From assembly GCF_009601165.1 (NCBI RefSeq), contig NZ_WIRE01000001.1, forward strand, positions 620,001 to 684,000: a stretch of 64,000 bases of DNA, given 5' to 3'. Source of the DNA: Alcanivorax sediminis. Lineage in GTDB: Bacteria; Pseudomonadota; Gammaproteobacteria; Pseudomonadales; Alcanivoracaceae. The translations under genes were made by a program, and so were the position numbers. Below, piece by piece: positions 53,494-63,211 of the stretch (the first letter of the stretch is position 1; every line of letters starts with the position of its first letter). The notes below the pieces were generated by a model. It ran no database searches and was not told where the DNA came from. It was given only the letters and a program-made list of their open reading frames with translations.

Positions 53494-55092
53494 ATGTCAT
53501 ACACCAAAGATATCGAAGCACTTAGCTCCGTGATTGGTGCCAACAGCACCTGGAAAGATATCAATCCGGAATCTGCTGTTCGCATGCGTTTGCAAAACCG
53601 TTTCAACACGCATCTGGATATCGCCAAGTTCAATGCCAAGACCATGCGTGAAGACATGGCTGCCTATGATGCCGACAACAGCCTGTACACCCAGTCCCTG
53701 GGTTGCTGGCACGGTTTCATCGGTCAGCAGAAGCTGATCTCTATCAAGAAGCACTTCGGCACCACCAAGCGTCGTTACCTGTACCTGTCCGGCTGGATGG
53801 TTGCTGCCCTGCGCTCCCAGTTTGGTCCGCTGCCTGATCAGTCCATGCACGAGAAGACCACCGTTGCTGACCTGATCCGTGAGCTGTACACCTTCCTGAA
53901 GCAGGCTGATGCTTGGGAACTGAACCACCTGTACCGTGCTCTGGACGACGCCAAAGAAGCTGGCGATTCTGCCAAGCAGGCTGAAATCATTGCCAAGATC
54001 GACAACTTCGAAACTCACGTTGTTCCGATCATCGCTGACATCGATGCTGGTTTCGGTAACCCGGAAGCCACCTACCTGATGGCCAAGCAAATGATCGAAG
54101 CCGGCGCTTGCTGTATCCAGATCGAAAACCAGGTTTCCGACGAGAAGCAGTGTGGCCACCAGGACGGTAAAGTAACCGTTCCTCACGCTGACTTCCTGGC
54201 CAAGATCAATGCCGTACGTTACGCGTTCCTCGAGCTGGGCGTTGACGATGGTGTGATCGTTGCCCGTACCGACTCTGAAGGTGCTGGCCTGACCAAGCAG
54301 ATCGCTGTGTCCACCGAAGAAGGTGACCTGGCTGATCAGTACAACTCCTTCCTGGAAGGCGAAGAAGTGACTGATCCGTCCACCGTTCAGCACGGTGACG
54401 TTCTGGTCAAGACTGCTGGCAAGCTGATCAAGCCGACCAAACTGGCTTCCGGCCTGTTCCAGTTCCGTCGCGATTCCAACATCGACCGTGTTGTTCTGGA
54501 CTGTGTTACCAGCCTGCAGAACGGCGCTGACCTGCTGTGGATCGAAACCCCGACCCCGAACATCGAGCACATCAAAGGCATGGTTGATCGCATCCGCGAG
54601 CAAGAGCCGTCTGCCAAGCTGGTGTACAACAACAGCCCGTCCTTCAACTGGACCCTGAACTTCCGTCAGCAGGTATTTGATGCGTGGGAGAAGGAAGGCA
54701 AAGACGTATCCGGTTACGACCGTACCCGTCTGATGAGCGCTGACTACGACGACTCCGAGCTGGCTGCTGAAGCTGACAAGTGGTGTCAGAACTTCCAGCG
54801 TGATGCTGCCCGTGAAGCCGGTGTATTCCATCACCTGATCACTCTGCCGACCTACCACACCGCTGCTCTGTCTACCGACACCCTGGTAGAAGGCTACTTC
54901 GGTGAGCAAGGCATGCTGGCCTACGCTGCCGGCGTACAGCGTCAGGAAATCCGTCGCGGTATCGCTACCGTGAAGCACCAGGACATGGCCGGTTCCAACA
55001 TCGGTGATGACCACAAAGAGTACTTCTCTGGTGAAGCTGCTCTGAAAGCTGGTGGTAAGCACAACACCATGGGTCAGTTCGAGAACGTATAA
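53494..55092 (+). CDS. aceA: isocitrate lyase
   Basis: A 532-residue protein of the longer Pseudomonas/Acinetobacter isocitrate lyase class. The catalytic loop reads D-E-K218-Q-C220-G-H rather than K-K-C-G-H, with the reactive Cys retained. F-G-N-P-E-A-T-Y and Y-N-N-S-P-S-F-N-W are the substrate regions. It splits isocitrate to glyoxylate and succinate, needed for growth on alkanes, fatty acids or acetate. Monocistronic, with its own terminator at 55122. Codon usage looks strongly biased, suggesting high expression. Confidence 0.97.
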   Translation: MSYTKDIEALSSVIGANSTWKDINPESAVRMRLQNRFNTHLDIAKFNAKTMREDMAAYDADNSLYTQSLGCWHGFIGQQKLISIKKHFGTTKRRYLYLSGWMVAALRSQFGPLPDQSMHEKTTVADLIRELYTFLKQADAWELNHLYRALDDAKEAGDSAKQAEIIAKIDNFETHVVPIIADIDAGFGNPEATYLMAKQMIEAGACCIQIENQVSDEKQCGHQDGKVTVPHADFLAKINAVRYAFLELGVDDGVIVARTDSEGAGLTKQIAVSTEEGDLADQYNSFLEGEEVTDPSTVQHGDVLVKTAGKLIKPTKLASGLFQFRRDSNIDRVVLDCVTSLQNGADLLWIETPTPNIEHIKGMVDRIREQEPSAKLVYNNSPSFNWTLNFRQQVFDAWEKEGKDVSGYDRTRLMSADYDDSELAAEADKWCQNFQRDAAREAGVFHHLITLPTYHTAALSTDTLVEGYFGEQGMLAYAAGVQRQEIRRGIATVKHQDMAGSNIGDDHKEYFSGEAALKAGGKHNTMGQFENV

Positions 55093-55121
55093 GTCTCTCG
55101 ATCTAACCTTCGGTTAGTGTG

Positions 55122-55153
55122 AAAAACGGCTCCCGCAAGGGGGCCGTTTTTTT
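55122..55153 (+). terminator. aceA intrinsic terminator
   Basis: AAAAACGGCTCCC / GGGGGCCGTTTTTTTT stem with a GCAA loop, about 30 bp after aceA, followed by a T-run. Confidence 0.85.
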
Positions 55154-55344
55154 TGCCCGTTTTGCAGGGTCAGGCTTAGCCTGTTGTTAGCGGGGGATTC
55201 AGCATGCTGAGTGAACAGGGTTTGGCAGGTCGAGGCAATGGCCCGGCAAGGAGTCATATAAGCAAATAAGTGCCTATTGGAAATTTGTCCTGCCTCACAC
55301 AGAATGGGAGAACGGGTTCACGGATGAGCCGGAGGGCAACGCCA

Positions 55345-55776
55345 ATGGTGATGGAAACCATCGAAAGGCCGCACCGAGAAGATGCGGCGGGTCTGGAGAA
55401 AACACTGCGCTGGTTTTTGATACTGATGCTGGCTGCGGTTTTCGTGACGGGCTTCCTGCCGGACCTGGTTCAATTCGTTTCGACACTGCCGGACAACCTG
55501 GAACAGGCCGTGCTGATCCGGCAGGGCTTTGGCATTCTGCTGGTGGTGACGGCACTCCTGTTGCTGGCGGAACTGACCTGGGCATTTCTGCTGCTGTATA
55601 TCACCACGCTATTGGCCACCCTGATCATGGGGGTGTCACTCATGCCCTGGATTGTCGACCTGTTCCGTCCTGAACTGGCCACCGAAATCGTCATCGCGGC
55701 CAACATCGTCGTGTTGATAATGGGCGCGGTTTGCCATTGGCTGCAAAAGAACCGCAACGTGAACGACCGCACCTAG
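55345..55776 (+). CDS. four-helix membrane protein, unknown
   Basis: A 143-residue protein with four predicted helices: L-R-W-F-L-I-L-M-L-A-A-V-F-V, F-G-I-L-L-V-V-T-A-L-L-L-L-A, L-L-L-Y-I-T-T-L-L-A-T-L-I-M, and I-V-I-A-A-N-I-V-V-L-I-M. The ATG at 55345 is chosen for its GGAGGG site 8 nt upstream; earlier in-frame starts exist at 55270 and 55324. No family recognised. It lies between aceA and the 983-residue membrane-anchored protein. Confidence 0.65.
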   Translation: MVMETIERPHREDAAGLEKTLRWFLILMLAAVFVTGFLPDLVQFVSTLPDNLEQAVLIRQGFGILLVVTALLLLAELTWAFLLLYITTLLATLIMGVSLMPWIVDLFRPELATEIVIAANIVVLIMGAVCHWLQKNRNVNDRT

Positions 55777-55848
55777 ATCTCACCGCAATTGCGCTTGTCC
55801 CTCATTCCTGTTTCCCTTATGGGCAAAAATTAGGGTAAGGGGAATGCC

Positions 55849-58800
55849 GTGTCTGATTTTGAGCTGATTTTCCGCGGGGAACTGGCGGAAGGTGTGGATC
55901 AGCAGGACTGCATTGAAGCGTTGGCCGTCAGACTGAAGACGGAGCCGGACACCATCCGGACACGCTTTTTTCAGCATTGGCCTGTCACGGTGCTGGCCAC
56001 CGATAACGAAGCCAAGGCAAAGCGGGTACAGCAGGTCTTTGAAGAGGCTGGTGCAATCGTCACGTTGCAGTCCGTCGCACAGACTTCCGCACCATTGATG
56101 ACCTCATCCAGCGAAAAGCCGGCGTCAAAACGCGGGCTTTGGATTGCCGCCTCAGTGTTGCTCCTGGCCGGCGTCGGGGCATTTGCTGGCTGGTATACCC
56201 AGCCGTTGTGGCAAACCCACCAGCACCCCTTGCTCCAGCGAGCAGAAGCGGCTTTGGCCAGCGATGATCTGTTGCTGCTGGCCCACCTGGATGTCAAAAA
56301 ACTCACCGACATAGAACAGCGTTTCATGACGGTCACGGACCCGGAGGCCTTGCCGTCCTCGGGAACAGATCTGCTCAGTGATCTCGCTCGTGTGGGCATC
56401 GATCCCAAGAAGCAACTGGATACCGCTCTGCTGGCCGGATACCAGGCAGATCAAGCGCTGGAGTTTGCCGCAGTCTTGCTCGGTCAATTCGATCCGGAGA
56501 AGGTCAAAGCGCTGGTTAAACAGCGTTATGATCTTGACCCATCCCAGAGTCAGGCCAATCGTCTGGTGTTTGACTATACGGATGAGATGACCTGTGAACG
56601 TTCCGCTCCAATGGTCATATTGATCGAAACAGATCGTCTGCTGATTTCGACACAGAGTCGTATTGATGGGTTGGTAACCCGGTTCGGGCAATCCAGTACC
56701 GCAGCGATCGACCTCGCTGCCTGGCAGACTTACCGGGCTGACAAGCTGGCCAGCGCCACGGTATTTGCGCCAACGGCAGTGACGGAATCTTCCCGTGGCA
56801 TGAGTGGCATGAGTGGCATGATGATGCGCGGGGCGAGTCAGGCACTGGGGCCGTTGACCGCAGCCTATCTGGGCGCAAGTGTTACCGCCATGCCGCCGGG
56901 CATTCGCTTTGAAGCCACCGTCAGCGGCACAGACGCGCAGGCACTGGACAGCCAGGCTGACGCGCTTCGCAACCAGCTCCAGGAGCTTACCGACACCCTT
57001 GCCCATCATGAGCCGGAGACGGTCAAACTGCTCAAACGCGTTGCGGTTGTTCGCAGCAAGGATCAACTGGGCGCCTCACTGGTGCTGGATGGTAATGCCG
57101 GGGAAGAATTGATGTCTCTGGGGCAAGCGGTGATGGGGCAGATGTTCTCCATCTCGTCCAGTATGGCCGGTGAAGAAAACACAGAACGCCAGGAGCAACT
57201 GGAAGATAACCCGGCGCGTTTCTTCCTGCAGTTCGACCCTGCCAACCTGGCGGCCTTTGATGACATTCCGGATGACCATTTTCATGCGGCATGGAAGCAG
57301 GGGCCGCTGGCGTTAAGAATCAAGGAAATCGGTGTCGATCCAAAAAACGACAACCGCTCTTACCTGTTGCTCAATGGTCAGGGACGTTCCCTGACCAATG
57401 TCGCGAAAGAGCAGGGCGGTAGCCTGGTGGTGAGCGGGATCTATGATCAGAGTGGCAACGCCATCATGCCTGCCCCGTCCTGTGGCCAGAACCGAAACCA
57501 GGATCCGGCCATGCTCAGCAAGACCATGGATGGCACCTATTATGCGGATGGCGAGTTTCAGCACTATGGCAAACATGAGGTAGACAAGAAGGTGCTGCTG
57601 GCGCCCGGTACGTCTCTTGATGCCGTGGCTCGGGTTGAGGGGGAAATGACGTTACAGGTCGCTACCCGTACTGAAGCCCGGGTTGTGCAGATGCCCGTGA
57701 CCGGTGCCAGCGTACAGTTGGCCGGGGCACGCGTGGCGTTTGGCAACAGTGAGGGGCAGAGCCTGTCCTATGTGACCAGCGGGGATGTTTCGCGAATTCT
57801 GGCGGTCCGTGCGCTTAACAAGGACGGCAAGCCGCTGGCCAGCCAGAGTCACTCTTCGTTTGGTCCGGTGCTCGGAACCGGCAAGGCGCATCAGTACGAC
57901 TACCATGGCACTCCGGTGAGCGTGGAAGTGGTGATCGCCACTGAACTGAAGCCGTTGCGCTACCCCTTCGTGATCGAAAACATTCAGCCCTGGCAGGACA
58001 CGGATTTCTCTGCGCAAGCGCTGCGTCTGCCGGAGATCACTGATCGCCGCGCGGTCGATGAAGCGTTACAACAGCCTCTGCCTGCGGATGCCGCACAATA
58101 CGATAACTACGGTAACCCACCAAAGGGAACGGTGGTGGCGGGGCCGGTTCAGTTGGCTCTGACCAGTGTGCAGGCGGGGGGCTTTCAGGGGCTGTATTCC
58201 CAGTGGGATGTGCGCACGGTGAAGCTTGCGGCGCTGGAGGGTAACCGGGTGGCCGGCAACATCCTGTTGCAGGAAATTATCGATAGCAATGGCGTCAGCC
58301 ATGAGGTCGAAGCGAGCGGTGGTTTTGGTCTCAAGCAGGAGGGCATGTTCTTCAATGATGAGTTCCGGCCGTCGCATGCCTATCTTACTGGCTCGGCTGT
58401 GGCCTCTACCCGAGAGTATGAGGGAGCGCAGCCAACGGAGCTGTCGGGTCAGGTGGAACTGCAGATCCCCGAGAAGATCGTCACCCTGCACGGCCCGCTT
58501 GCCCTGGGCGAAGAATGGACTCAGGGCCCTGTCTCACTAACGGCCCAGGCGCTTTCAGAAAATTCCCTGCAGCTGAATGTGGCAACCGGCATTGGTCAAC
58601 TTGTCGCGGTGGAGCTGTTCGATGCAGACGGTCAGCCTGTGGGTAACCAGCTGCAAGTATGGGGCAGCGAGCAAAACAATGTGCGCGCGCAGGTGAGTCT
58701 GTCCGGTGTGCCGGCGTCCATGACGCTGCATGTGATTGAGGAAAGTCGAACAGTGCAATATCCGTGGCGATTGTCGCTTGAGGAAAACACGGACCAGTAA
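55849..58800 (+). CDS. large membrane-anchored protein with N-terminal ~70-residue domain
   Basis: 983 residues from a GTG at 55849 (AAGGGGA site 5 nt upstream). Residues 3-75 form a small cytoplasmic alpha/beta domain (L-I-F-R-G-E-L-A-E-G then R-F-F-Q-H-W-P-V-T-V). I recall this pattern at the start of other proteobacterial membrane proteins ('F-x-G-E-x-x-x-G ... A-x-x-Y/V-x-x-x-x-x-x-A-G-A'). One membrane helix (97-115) follows, then a periplasmic part of over 850 residues. That part begins with helical segments that recall DUF3352-like sequence and later becomes beta-rich. Function unknown. Confidence 0.7.
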   Translation: MSDFELIFRGELAEGVDQQDCIEALAVRLKTEPDTIRTRFFQHWPVTVLATDNEAKAKRVQQVFEEAGAIVTLQSVAQTSAPLMTSSSEKPASKRGLWIAASVLLLAGVGAFAGWYTQPLWQTHQHPLLQRAEAALASDDLLLLAHLDVKKLTDIEQRFMTVTDPEALPSSGTDLLSDLARVGIDPKKQLDTALLAGYQADQALEFAAVLLGQFDPEKVKALVKQRYDLDPSQSQANRLVFDYTDEMTCERSAPMVILIETDRLLISTQSRIDGLVTRFGQSSTAAIDLAAWQTYRADKLASATVFAPTAVTESSRGMSGMSGMMMRGASQALGPLTAAYLGASVTAMPPGIRFEATVSGTDAQALDSQADALRNQLQELTDTLAHHEPETVKLLKRVAVVRSKDQLGASLVLDGNAGEELMSLGQAVMGQMFSISSSMAGEENTERQEQLEDNPARFFLQFDPANLAAFDDIPDDHFHAAWKQGPLALRIKEIGVDPKNDNRSYLLLNGQGRSLTNVAKEQGGSLVVSGIYDQSGNAIMPAPSCGQNRNQDPAMLSKTMDGTYYADGEFQHYGKHEVDKKVLLAPGTSLDAVARVEGEMTLQVATRTEARVVQMPVTGASVQLAGARVAFGNSEGQSLSYVTSGDVSRILAVRALNKDGKPLASQSHSSFGPVLGTGKAHQYDYHGTPVSVEVVIATELKPLRYPFVIENIQPWQDTDFSAQALRLPEITDRRAVDEALQQPLPADAAQYDNYGNPPKGTVVAGPVQLALTSVQAGGFQGLYSQWDVRTVKLAALEGNRVAGNILLQEIIDSNGVSHEVEASGGFGLKQEGMFFNDEFRPSHAYLTGSAVASTREYEGAQPTELSGQVELQIPEKIVTLHGPLALGEEWTQGPVSLTAQALSENSLQLNVATGIGQLVAVELFDADGQPVGNQLQVWGSEQNNVRAQVSLSGVPASMTLHVIEESRTVQYPWRLSLEENTDQ

Positions 58801-58812
58801 TACAGATTGTGC

Positions 58813-60096
58813 TCAAGGCGGGGGCTGAATGGTAAAACGGACGCCCTCCCGAGTCTGGATGCCGCCATGGCCGTTAACGCGCAACGATTGGCCCGGCTTG
58901 AGGTGCAGGGTTGCATCACGTTGCACGCGCGGTAGCGGTTTGAGCAGTTGAAGGGTGGTTTCACCATTGAAGACCTGAGGGTCCAGTGTCAGGGTGCTGA
59001 GCTGTTTCGAGGCGTTGAGCAGGGCAAGGGCGCCGCGCAGTGAACAGTCCTCACTCAGGGAGGTGCAGCGGCGCAGATCGTCGTCGGAGAGGGTGTCCAC
59101 CTGCAGCTGGATCACGGCCTGTTTTTCGAAGGCACCCATGTCCGCGATGCCGCCGGCAAAACGGGGGTCGCCGTTACCCCGTTGATCCCATTCCAGTGCC
59201 TCACCTTTCTCATCAACGGAAAGCGCGTTATCCGCCTGGTTGATTACCGGGCTGTTGCCGCGCAGGGGCAGTGACCGGGTTGGCCCGTTGTAGTAACCCA
59301 GCATATCCAGTCTGGGGTCTTCCTGAAAACGAGGTGTACCGCAGCCGTCGGACTGCATGATCAGATTGGCGTGACTGTCTGGCTCCGTGGGGCTGCGGCA
59401 CACGGCATCCTTTCCGGGCACATTGTTGGCAACAATGTTGTTGGAAAGCTGCAGTGCTCCATGGCGAAATAATCCGGCGGCCTGCGGTGCCTGGTTGGCG
59501 ATGATGGTGTTGTGGGTCAGGGTGAGTTTGCCTTGATCGGAATACAGAGCACCGCCTTGCTCGCTGGCATGATTGTCGAGCAGGGTGCTGTTGATCAGGG
59601 TGAGGCTACCGCCTTGCTGAAAGATGGCCCCACCCAGCGTGGCCTGGTTATTCATCAATAACAGGCTGTCGAGTACCAGATTACCCTCACTGAAGATGGC
59701 CCCGCCCTTGTCTGCCTTGCCGTTACTTAGCGTCAGATAGCGAAGCGTGAGATCAATATCGGGCTTTAGCCGTATCAGGTTGAAGTGCTTGCCTGCATCC
59801 AGAGTGATGCCTGTGGGTCTCCACAGTCGCTCCGGTATATAGCCGTCGATGATCAGGGGATCAGTAATATCGGGAAGGGGGTGGCGGAGAATAAGCGTGT
59901 GCGGTTCTTTGAACAGGTCGCTGACAAATCGAATGATATCTTCGCCCGGCTGCTGATTGGCGAGATCAATGGCATGAGCCAGGGAGCCAGGTCCGCTGTC
60001 ACCCGGGTGGGACACAATGAATTCCTGAGCCAACGCAATGGGGCTGACCAGAACAGCGCCGATCCACAGGCTGGCATAGCGGGTCCATGAAGGCAT
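58813..60096 (-). CDS. exported right-handed beta-helix protein (CSLREA/choice-of-anchor type)
   Basis: A 427-residue protein. The signal peptide (about 1-23, ending I-A-L-A-Q) precedes F-I-V-S-H-P-G-D-S-G-P-G-S-L-A-H-A-I, the start of CSLREA-type parallel beta-helix proteins. Regular turns follow (G-G-A-I-F-S-E-G-N-L, G-G-A-I-F-Q-Q-G-G-S-L, G-G-A-L-Y-S-D-Q-G-K-L) and D-M-G-A-F-E-K near the end of the first domain. A second shorter copy (C-S-L-R-G-A-L-A-L-L-N) is at the C-terminus. Secreted or surface-exposed; role unknown. Converges with the 983-residue gene upstream of it. Confidence 0.78.
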   Translation of the reverse strand: MPSWTRYASLWIGAVLVSPIALAQEFIVSHPGDSGPGSLAHAIDLANQQPGEDIIRFVSDLFKEPHTLILRHPLPDITDPLIIDGYIPERLWRPTGITLDAGKHFNLIRLKPDIDLTLRYLTLSNGKADKGGAIFSEGNLVLDSLLLMNNQATLGGAIFQQGGSLTLINSTLLDNHASEQGGALYSDQGKLTLTHNTIIANQAPQAAGLFRHGALQLSNNIVANNVPGKDAVCRSPTEPDSHANLIMQSDGCGTPRFQEDPRLDMLGYYNGPTRSLPLRGNSPVINQADNALSVDEKGEALEWDQRGNGDPRFAGGIADMGAFEKQAVIQLQVDTLSDDDLRRCTSLSEDCSLRGALALLNASKQLSTLTLDPQVFNGETTLQLLKPLPRVQRDATLHLKPGQSLRVNGHGGIQTREGVRFTIQPPP

Positions 60097-60209
60097 TGGA
60101 TTATCCTTAATCCCTGTTGCACTTTGGGTACACCCAGACCGATATCCTGATCATAGCACCTGGCCAACGTTTGCACAGAGGATCCCGGAATTGCGCGATT
60201 TAGCATAAA

Positions 60210-60236
60210 AAAGGGCCGATCAAAGATCGGCCCTTT
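60210..60236 (-). terminator. intrinsic terminator of the 979-residue surface protein gene
   Basis: AAAGGGCCGATC pairs with GATCGGCCCTTT around an AAA loop. It lies on the minus strand just after the stop codon at 60260. Confidence 0.85.
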
Positions 60237-60259
60237 GGCTTACCTCCTTACCTGTTGTG

Positions 60260-63199
60260 TCAGCAATCTCCAGCGGTGTAGTCCGCAAGATCCCGAGTGC
60301 CGTTGGGATCAGCCGGCGGGATGATGGCGCCATCCGCATCTTCGATACTCACGTCGTCGCCGGAGTTGTTGTACTCATCCAGCAGACCTTGCAGACGATT
60401 GATCTCTTTGCGGTTGTTGCCACTAAGTGCATTCACCATAGCGTCGATCAGGGACAAACCGGTTTTGGTATCGGTGGGTACGGTAGCCCCGTTGCTGAGT
60501 CCGTCATTGAGAATGGCGGCCATCAGTTGCCAGGAGGAGTGCAGCTTGGTTCGACAGATCTGGGTACGGCGAGCACCGTCTACAGCGTCGGACTGTTTGC
60601 CCATGCTGGACCAGAAGATGCCGAACACGTCTGCGCAGTCATGCAGGGTCTTCCAGCCAAGATCGATGGGGAACGCCACATGGTCACGGGCAACGTGGCA
60701 GGTGTAACCGAAATCGACCGGACTCGGGTAGTTACGATCGCCATCGCTGCCATGGGACTTCCAGAAGCCCAGGGTGCGAGTAGCGTCACCGCCTTGCTGC
60801 ACATCGCAAGTGTCACCCGCAGAGTCTTGCAGCACGTTCGGCAAGCCGGTCATTGCGGGTAGCGTTGCAGTGATATCCACCTGGGTGGTCACCGGGCTGG
60901 TGCCTGCAATCACACCGGCTTCGATCCGCAAACAGCCGTCAGACGCATTGTTGTCATAGGTACAGCTTTCACTGGTACCAAACATCACGTCCAGATCATT
61001 GATGCCGAGTATGGGATCACTGATGTCCACCAGCAGATCCACGTCGCCGGTATTGGTGATATCAATCCGGAAGTTGGCAGAGGTACCTGGTTCCACCGGT
61101 TCACTCAGACAGGTCTTGGTGACGGTAATGCCAGGCTTAACCACCGTGACACTGTGGTTGTCATTATCCGAAGCGGTGTTGCCAAAGGTGTCACTGGCAC
61201 TGACGGTGACCGTGTTGACCAGTGGATCGGTGTCAGTGGCCTGGGTGGTGCGGGTGAGCTTGATGGTACAGCTGCTGCCGATATTCAGCGTCGCGGGCGA
61301 CACCGGGCAATCGCTGGAGGTAATGGCGGGATTGGTGCCATCGGCCAGATCACCCAACAGGCTGTCCATTACGCTGTCCAGCGTCAGATTGGAATCGGAG
61401 CCGCCACCATTGGCAATGGTGATAACGTAGTTCACTGCATCACCGGCCTTGGTGAAGTTGTCGCCGGTTTTGGTGACCGTAATGGTGCTCTCGCGACGTT
61501 TCACCCGAACCGTCACGGTGTCGGTATCCGCCACCACATTGACGAATCCGGCGGGACTACAGCTCACTGATGCCGTGTTGATAATGCTGCCGGGATTATT
61601 GAGTGCGCCGGAGTTGGCGGTGATGGTCTGGGTGGCGCCAGGGGTCACCATGATATCGATGGTATTGGCATTACCATCACCATCAGTGTCATTGGGATCA
61701 ATGGCGAGGGTATTGTCGGTCACGGTGCAGGACAGCGTTGGCGTATTACTGCTGCTGGTATTTTTCACCAGAATTTTATACGTCACCGAATCGCCTTGAA
61801 GAATCTGTGCGGGGCCATCATTGAAGCCCCCGTTACCATCACTCACCTGCTTGTCCAGATCCACAGAGGGGCTGAACAGATCGACATCATGGCTGCTGGA
61901 ATCAGAAGCGGTATCTGTGCCGAACAGGTAGGTAGCGGTAACGGTATTCTTCAAAGGGCTGCTGACATCCGGCACGGTGTAGTCGTACTCGATAGTACAG
62001 ATGTCGCCGGCCTCAAGAGCGGAGCCGCAGTTTTCGAACTTCATGATGGCGGCATTGCTGCCATCGGTAAGATCACCCACCAGAGTGTCATTGATCAGGT
62101 TCTTGGTGATGGGCAGGGCGCCGTCGTTTTCAATTTCGACCTTGTAGCTGACTGTATCACCCACCTTGGACAGGTCCGGACCGGTCTTGCGCACATCCAG
62201 GCTGCACAGATCGAAGTCGTTGATCACCATGTCTTCCAGCTCTGCCGTTTCGGACTGGGATTGGCGGGTCTCGGCAATGTAGGCACCAATGCAGGGAATC
62301 TCGCCGTCATACAGGGCACTCAGGTTCAGGCCACCTTCAAAGTAGGTAATCGCCGGAAAGTCCGGGCTGATACCGTCTACCCCTTTGGTGGTATAAGGCC
62401 AGGGTGCCGTCGTCGCAATCGGGTTGGTAACCCCGCAGGCTTGATCATTGGCTCCACTGTCGCCGCAGTCAGAGCTTTCAATGGCCAGGGTCAGCTCGCC
62501 CTGTGAAGGCGCAACGGGTTGGTTGAGCTTGTTGTTGGGGCCCCAAGTATAGACATCATAACGACCCACGCGGCCACCATTGGTGAGATCCGCTTGAACC
62601 AGAATGTCGCCCGGTACATGACCATGACTGAAGTCGCCGCCCTCAATGGCACTGACCGGGTTCTGCAGGAACCAGAAACCGATGGCGGCATCTCCGTTGG
62701 GGGCATAGGAATCGAGACCGAAGAACAGGAAGTAGTCATCCTTGCCGTCCTGGTTCACATCCACGCCCGGGGCGCGCTCCAGAGAGATGAACACATGGCC
62801 AATATCATTCTTGTCATTGGCGCTGCCGAGCTTCCATCCCCAGTCCCGCTTTCCGTTGAGGATATCGTTGGAATCCTTGGCGCCGGCAAAAATATCATCG
62901 CTGCCGTCATTCACCTTGTCGATGTGGAAGGCCGACACGATATGGGTTGAGGCAGCAATGCCTGTACAGGCCCCCGTTCGATCCGGGTCGATAAAATCAC
63001 AGTAGATGAGGTTGGCATCACCGCCCGGTACCCCGCCCTCATCAATGGCATTTTCATCCAGTTCGAAAACACCGGTGTCATGGGATGCCTGTGCAAGCGT
63101 TGGCATCAACAGGCAGACGAAAGCAGCAAGCAGCACTCTGCCTGCGCCTGTTATCTGACTCTTGAGCCAGGTTCTGTGGTTGAAGATTTTCGGCTTCAT
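60260..63199 (-). CDS. large secreted protein with four DUF11-like repeats
   Basis: 979 residues from the ATG at 63199, chosen because a GGAGAG site precedes it (the ATG at 63211 would overlap that site). After the signal peptide (about 18-38) come an Asp-rich N-terminal domain (about 45-325, with calcium-type D-V-N-Q-D-G-K-D-D) and four immunoglobulin-like repeats. The repeats begin at about 333 (L-D-V-R-K-T-G-P), 445 (V-D-L-D-K-Q-V), 570 (I-T-V-T-K-T-G-D) and 688 (I-T-V-T-K-T-C-L). The C-terminal domain starts T-R-T-L-G-F-W-K-S-H and has several Cys. Surface-exposed, probably a matrix or adhesion protein. Confidence 0.8.
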   Translation of the reverse strand: MKPKIFNHRTWLKSQITGAGRVLLAAFVCLLMPTLAQASHDTGVFELDENAIDEGGVPGGDANLIYCDFIDPDRTGACTGIAASTHIVSAFHIDKVNDGSDDIFAGAKDSNDILNGKRDWGWKLGSANDKNDIGHVFISLERAPGVDVNQDGKDDYFLFFGLDSYAPNGDAAIGFWFLQNPVSAIEGGDFSHGHVPGDILVQADLTNGGRVGRYDVYTWGPNNKLNQPVAPSQGELTLAIESSDCGDSGANDQACGVTNPIATTAPWPYTTKGVDGISPDFPAITYFEGGLNLSALYDGEIPCIGAYIAETRQSQSETAELEDMVINDFDLCSLDVRKTGPDLSKVGDTVSYKVEIENDGALPITKNLINDTLVGDLTDGSNAAIMKFENCGSALEAGDICTIEYDYTVPDVSSPLKNTVTATYLFGTDTASDSSSHDVDLFSPSVDLDKQVSDGNGGFNDGPAQILQGDSVTYKILVKNTSSSNTPTLSCTVTDNTLAIDPNDTDGDGNANTIDIMVTPGATQTITANSGALNNPGSIINTASVSCSPAGFVNVVADTDTVTVRVKRRESTITVTKTGDNFTKAGDAVNYVITIANGGGSDSNLTLDSVMDSLLGDLADGTNPAITSSDCPVSPATLNIGSSCTIKLTRTTQATDTDPLVNTVTVSASDTFGNTASDNDNHSVTVVKPGITVTKTCLSEPVEPGTSANFRIDITNTGDVDLLVDISDPILGINDLDVMFGTSESCTYDNNASDGCLRIEAGVIAGTSPVTTQVDITATLPAMTGLPNVLQDSAGDTCDVQQGGDATRTLGFWKSHGSDGDRNYPSPVDFGYTCHVARDHVAFPIDLGWKTLHDCADVFGIFWSSMGKQSDAVDGARRTQICRTKLHSSWQLMAAILNDGLSNGATVPTDTKTGLSLIDAMVNALSGNNRKEINRLQGLLDEYNNSGDDVSIEDADGAIIPPADPNGTRDLADYTAGDC

Positions 63200-63211
63200 G
63201 ATTCTCTCCAT

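Noticed and set aside
53497..55062. Long minus-strand reading frame (521 codons) opposite isocitrate lyase
   Set aside because: It mirrors the strongly biased codons of aceA; the encoded chain has no motif and no ribosome site.
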